A stretch of 7,339 bases of DNA from Myxococcota bacterium. Lineage in GTDB: Bacteria > Myxococcota_A > UBA9160 > PR03. How positions within the stretch are numbered: the stretch's first letter is position 1; the number at the start of each line of letters is the position of its first letter. A program made the position numbers and the translations under genes. Location: assembly GCA_025453505.1 (NCBI GenBank), contig JALOQG010000150.1, forward strand, positions 1-7,339, given 5' to 3'. The notes under the pieces were generated by a model. It was given only the letters and a program-made list of their open reading frames with translations. It did no database searches and was not told the DNA's origin. Shown here piece by piece: positions 5,460-7,339 of this stretch.

Positions 5460-7339
5460 ATGAAGCGGTTCGGTGCGGGCACGAAGAGCGGAGCGGAAAT
5501 CGGAGCGCGCGTGCTCGGAGCGGGCGTCGGCCTGGCTGCCCTGCTGCTGCTCGGCGGCGCGCAGTGCACGTCGAAGCCGAAGATCACGACGCCGGCGAAC
5601 GAGACCGCGATCGACGCCACGGGAACGCCCGTCGCGGTCGACCTGGTGAACGCGCCCGGCGCGAACGCGGTGGTCACCGTCGAACTCTTCCGCGCGGTGG
5701 ACGAGACGCCGGTGACGTCGATCGACGTCACCGCCTCGATGACGCGCGTCGGCGCGTCGATCACCGGCCACCTCGGCCCCGCCGAGCTGCGCGAAGGCCG
5801 CAACCAGCTGCGCGTCACGATCGACGCCGACGGCGACGGCGCCATCGACAACCAGGCCTGGTCCACGTTCTCGTGGGAGCCGAACCTCGATCTCGCGAGC
5901 GCCGATCGCTGCGACCCGCTCGACCCGAGCCTGTGTCTCTTCCCGTTCCCGAACGACCGCTTCACGACGCCCGACCCGGCGACGCCTACGGGCCTGCGCG
6001 TCGCGCTGCATCCCGACTCGATGCCGCGCAACGTCGGCAACCGCCCCGCCAATCCCGCCAAGTGGAACTTCCTCGACGGCTTCAGCGTCGGCGCGATGCT
6101 GCTCTTCCAGAACGTCTCGATCGACCTCGACCGGACGGGAGCGCCGCCGCTCACCGACATCGGGCGCTCGATCGAGCCGTCGTCGCCGACCGTGCTGCTC
6201 GACACCGAAACCGGCGAACGCGTGCTGCACTGGATCGAGCGGGAGTCCTACTACGACGAGCCCGAAGAAGAGCGACCGCTGATCGTGCGCGTCGGCGTCA
6301 ACCTGCCGAACGCGCGGCGCCACGCGATGGCGGTGCGCCGCATGCGCGACGCATCCGGGGCGATCGTCGAGCCGAGCCGCCTCTTCCGGATCTACCGCGA
6401 CGCGATCCCCACCTACGATCCCGTCGTCGAAGCGCGGCGCCCGGAGATGGAGGCGCTCTTCGCCGAGCTCGCCGACGCCGGCGTCGAGCGCGACGACCTC
6501 TATCTCGCGTGGGACTTCACCACGCAGAGCGTCCCGAGCCTCGCGGGCAAGATGCTCCACATGCGCGACGAGGCGTTCGCGTCGCTCGCCGGCGCGTCGC
6601 CGTCCTTCACCGTGACGGAGGTGATCGAGCCGTCGGACAGCCGCATCTTCCGCGACGTGCGTGGCACCTTCCTGGTGCCGCTCTACATGACCACCACGGC
6701 GCCGGGCGCATTGCTGAACCTCGACGCGAACCACCTGCCGTTCACGACGGGCGGCTTCTTCACCGCGAACTTCCGCTGCATGGTTCCGTACGCGGCGACG
6801 ACGAACGGCGCGCTGCCCGTGCGCCCCGCGGACATGTCGAACGAGCACGACTTCGTCATGTGCGCGACGCGCTGGACCGGCATGGGCGACGACGACTACA
6901 ACACCGTCCTCACCATCCTCACCGACTTCTCGAACTTCCCGAAGCTCTCGGAACGCCTGCACCAGGGCATGCTGAACTTCCTCTTCCTCGGACGCCTCAT
7001 GATCCACGCGGACGGCTTCGCGAGTCATCCTGCGTTCCAGGTGGACGGCGAATCCCTGATCGACCGCAGCGAACTCTTCTACGACGGCAACTCGCAAGGG
7101 GCGATCGCGGGCGGCAGCCTCGCGTCCTACGCACAGGACTACACCCGTGCGGTGCTCGGCGTGCCGGGCATGAACTACGGCACGCTGCTGAACCGCAGCG
7201 TCGACTTCGACGACTTCAACATCTTCTTCCAGGCGGCCTATCCCTCGGGCCTCGACCGTCAGTTCCTGCTCTCGCTGGTGGAGATGCTGTGGGAGCAGGT
7301 CGAGATCAGCGGCGGCGCCAATCACCTCACCAGGGATCC
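5460..7339 (+). CDS. Large exported alpha/beta-hydrolase-like protein, putative lipoprotein (partial at the 3' end)
   Basis: The frame is open from ATG 5460 to the window edge (626 codons, no stop). Residues 1-35 form an export signal: basic start, then GLAALLLLGGAQ. Cys36 could be a lipidation site, but Gln at -1 is atypical for a lipobox, so signal peptidase I processing is possible. Residues about 40-141 look like a beta-rich Ig-like domain ending in DADGDGAID (122-130), a calcium-loop pattern. A conserved-looking core starts at CDPLDPSLCLFPFPNDRFT (151-169). GNSQG (543-547) matches the GxSxG nucleophile elbow, with Ser545 as candidate nucleophile. Cys151/Cys159 and Cys440/Cys468 could form disulfides. 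From memory, the FPFPND region resembles the N-terminal part of large bacterial surface lipases such as VolA; I could not verify this. The substrate is unknown, and the catalytic His and probably Asp lie beyond the edge. The gene is divergent from mlaA. Confidence 0.85.
   Translation, partial: MKRFGAGTKSGAEIGARVLGAGVGLAALLLLGGAQCTSKPKITTPANETAIDATGTPVAVDLVNAPGANAVVTVELFRAVDETPVTSIDVTASMTRVGASITGHLGPAELREGRNQLRVTIDADGDGAIDNQAWSTFSWEPNLDLASADRCDPLDPSLCLFPFPNDRFTTPDPATPTGLRVALHPDSMPRNVGNRPANPAKWNFLDGFSVGAMLLFQNVSIDLDRTGAPPLTDIGRSIEPSSPTVLLDTETGERVLHWIERESYYDEPEEERPLIVRVGVNLPNARRHAMAVRRMRDASGAIVEPSRLFRIYRDAIPTYDPVVEARRPEMEALFAELADAGVERDDLYLAWDFTTQSVPSLAGKMLHMRDEAFASLAGASPSFTVTEVIEPSDSRIFRDVRGTFLVPLYMTTTAPGALLNLDANHLPFTTGGFFTANFRCMVPYAATTNGALPVRPADMSNEHDFVMCATRWTGMGDDDYNTVLTILTDFSNFPKLSERLHQGMLNFLFLGRLMIHADGFASHPAFQVDGESLIDRSELFYDGNSQGAIAGGSLASYAQDYTRAVLGVPGMNYGTLLNRSVDFDDFNIFFQAAYPSGLDRQFLLSLVEMLWEQVEISGGANHLTRD

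Noticed and set aside
4178..6205. Long minus-strand open frame spanning asnS, mlaA and the hydrolase-like gene.
   Set aside because: It crosses three convincingly assigned genes and their intergenic regions with no recognisable domain.
5427..7325. Long minus-strand open frame opposite the secreted hydrolase-like gene.
   Set aside because: The translation is rich in Arg, Glu, Val and His without motifs, a common shadow of GC-rich coding. The plus frame has an export signal, a strong Shine-Dalgarno and coherent motifs.
7334..7339. The window ends exactly on GGATCC (BamHI), possibly a cloning junction.
   Set aside because: The site is in frame and reads on naturally as Asp-Pro in the hydrolase-like protein. 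Other GGATCC sites occur in the window, so it is likely native.

Overview
The window is GC-rich (strong G/C preference at third codon positions, many CG dinucleotides) and densely coding. It holds six protein genes and no RNA gene, insertion sequence, CRISPR array or phage gene that I can support. An MlaA-family outer-membrane lipid-transport protein argues for a diderm (Gram-negative) bacterium. Together with the large secreted hydrolase-like protein and the base composition, this suggests a deltaproteobacterial or myxobacterial-type organism or a relative. That placement is inference, not proof.

Layout, left to right. (1) On the minus strand, running off the left edge, is the N-terminal part of a membrane sensor: about six hydrophobic segments, a short linker helix, then a PAS domain. 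(2) Also minus and just upstream of it is an SMP-30/gluconolactonase-type beta-propeller enzyme. (3) A 52-bp divergent gap separates this from a plus-strand pair: a PLP-dependent class I aminotransferase whose stop overlaps the start of asparaginyl-tRNA synthetase (asnS) by four bases (ATGA). (4) asnS converges on an mlaA-like gene on the minus strand; a perfect 7-bp hairpin lies in the 24-bp gap between them. (5) Divergent from mlaA, after 137 bp, a large exported alpha/beta-hydrolase-like protein starts at 5460 on the plus strand and runs off the right edge.

Functionally, the aminotransferase/asnS pair joins aspartate-family or general amino-acid transamination with asparagine charging, an arrangement reminiscent of aspB-asnS in Bacillus. 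The mlaA-like gene and the secreted hydrolase-like gene share a divergent control region and both act in the envelope. The lactonase and the PAS sensor are co-directional, separated by a hairpin that can cover the likely ribosome-binding site of the sensor.

Most of the window is housekeeping. The parts most worth a second look are the exported protein with a GNSQG serine motif and calcium-loop-like motif, the cysteine-free MlaA homologue, the possibly leaderless promoter of the lactonase gene, and the hairpin before the sensor gene.
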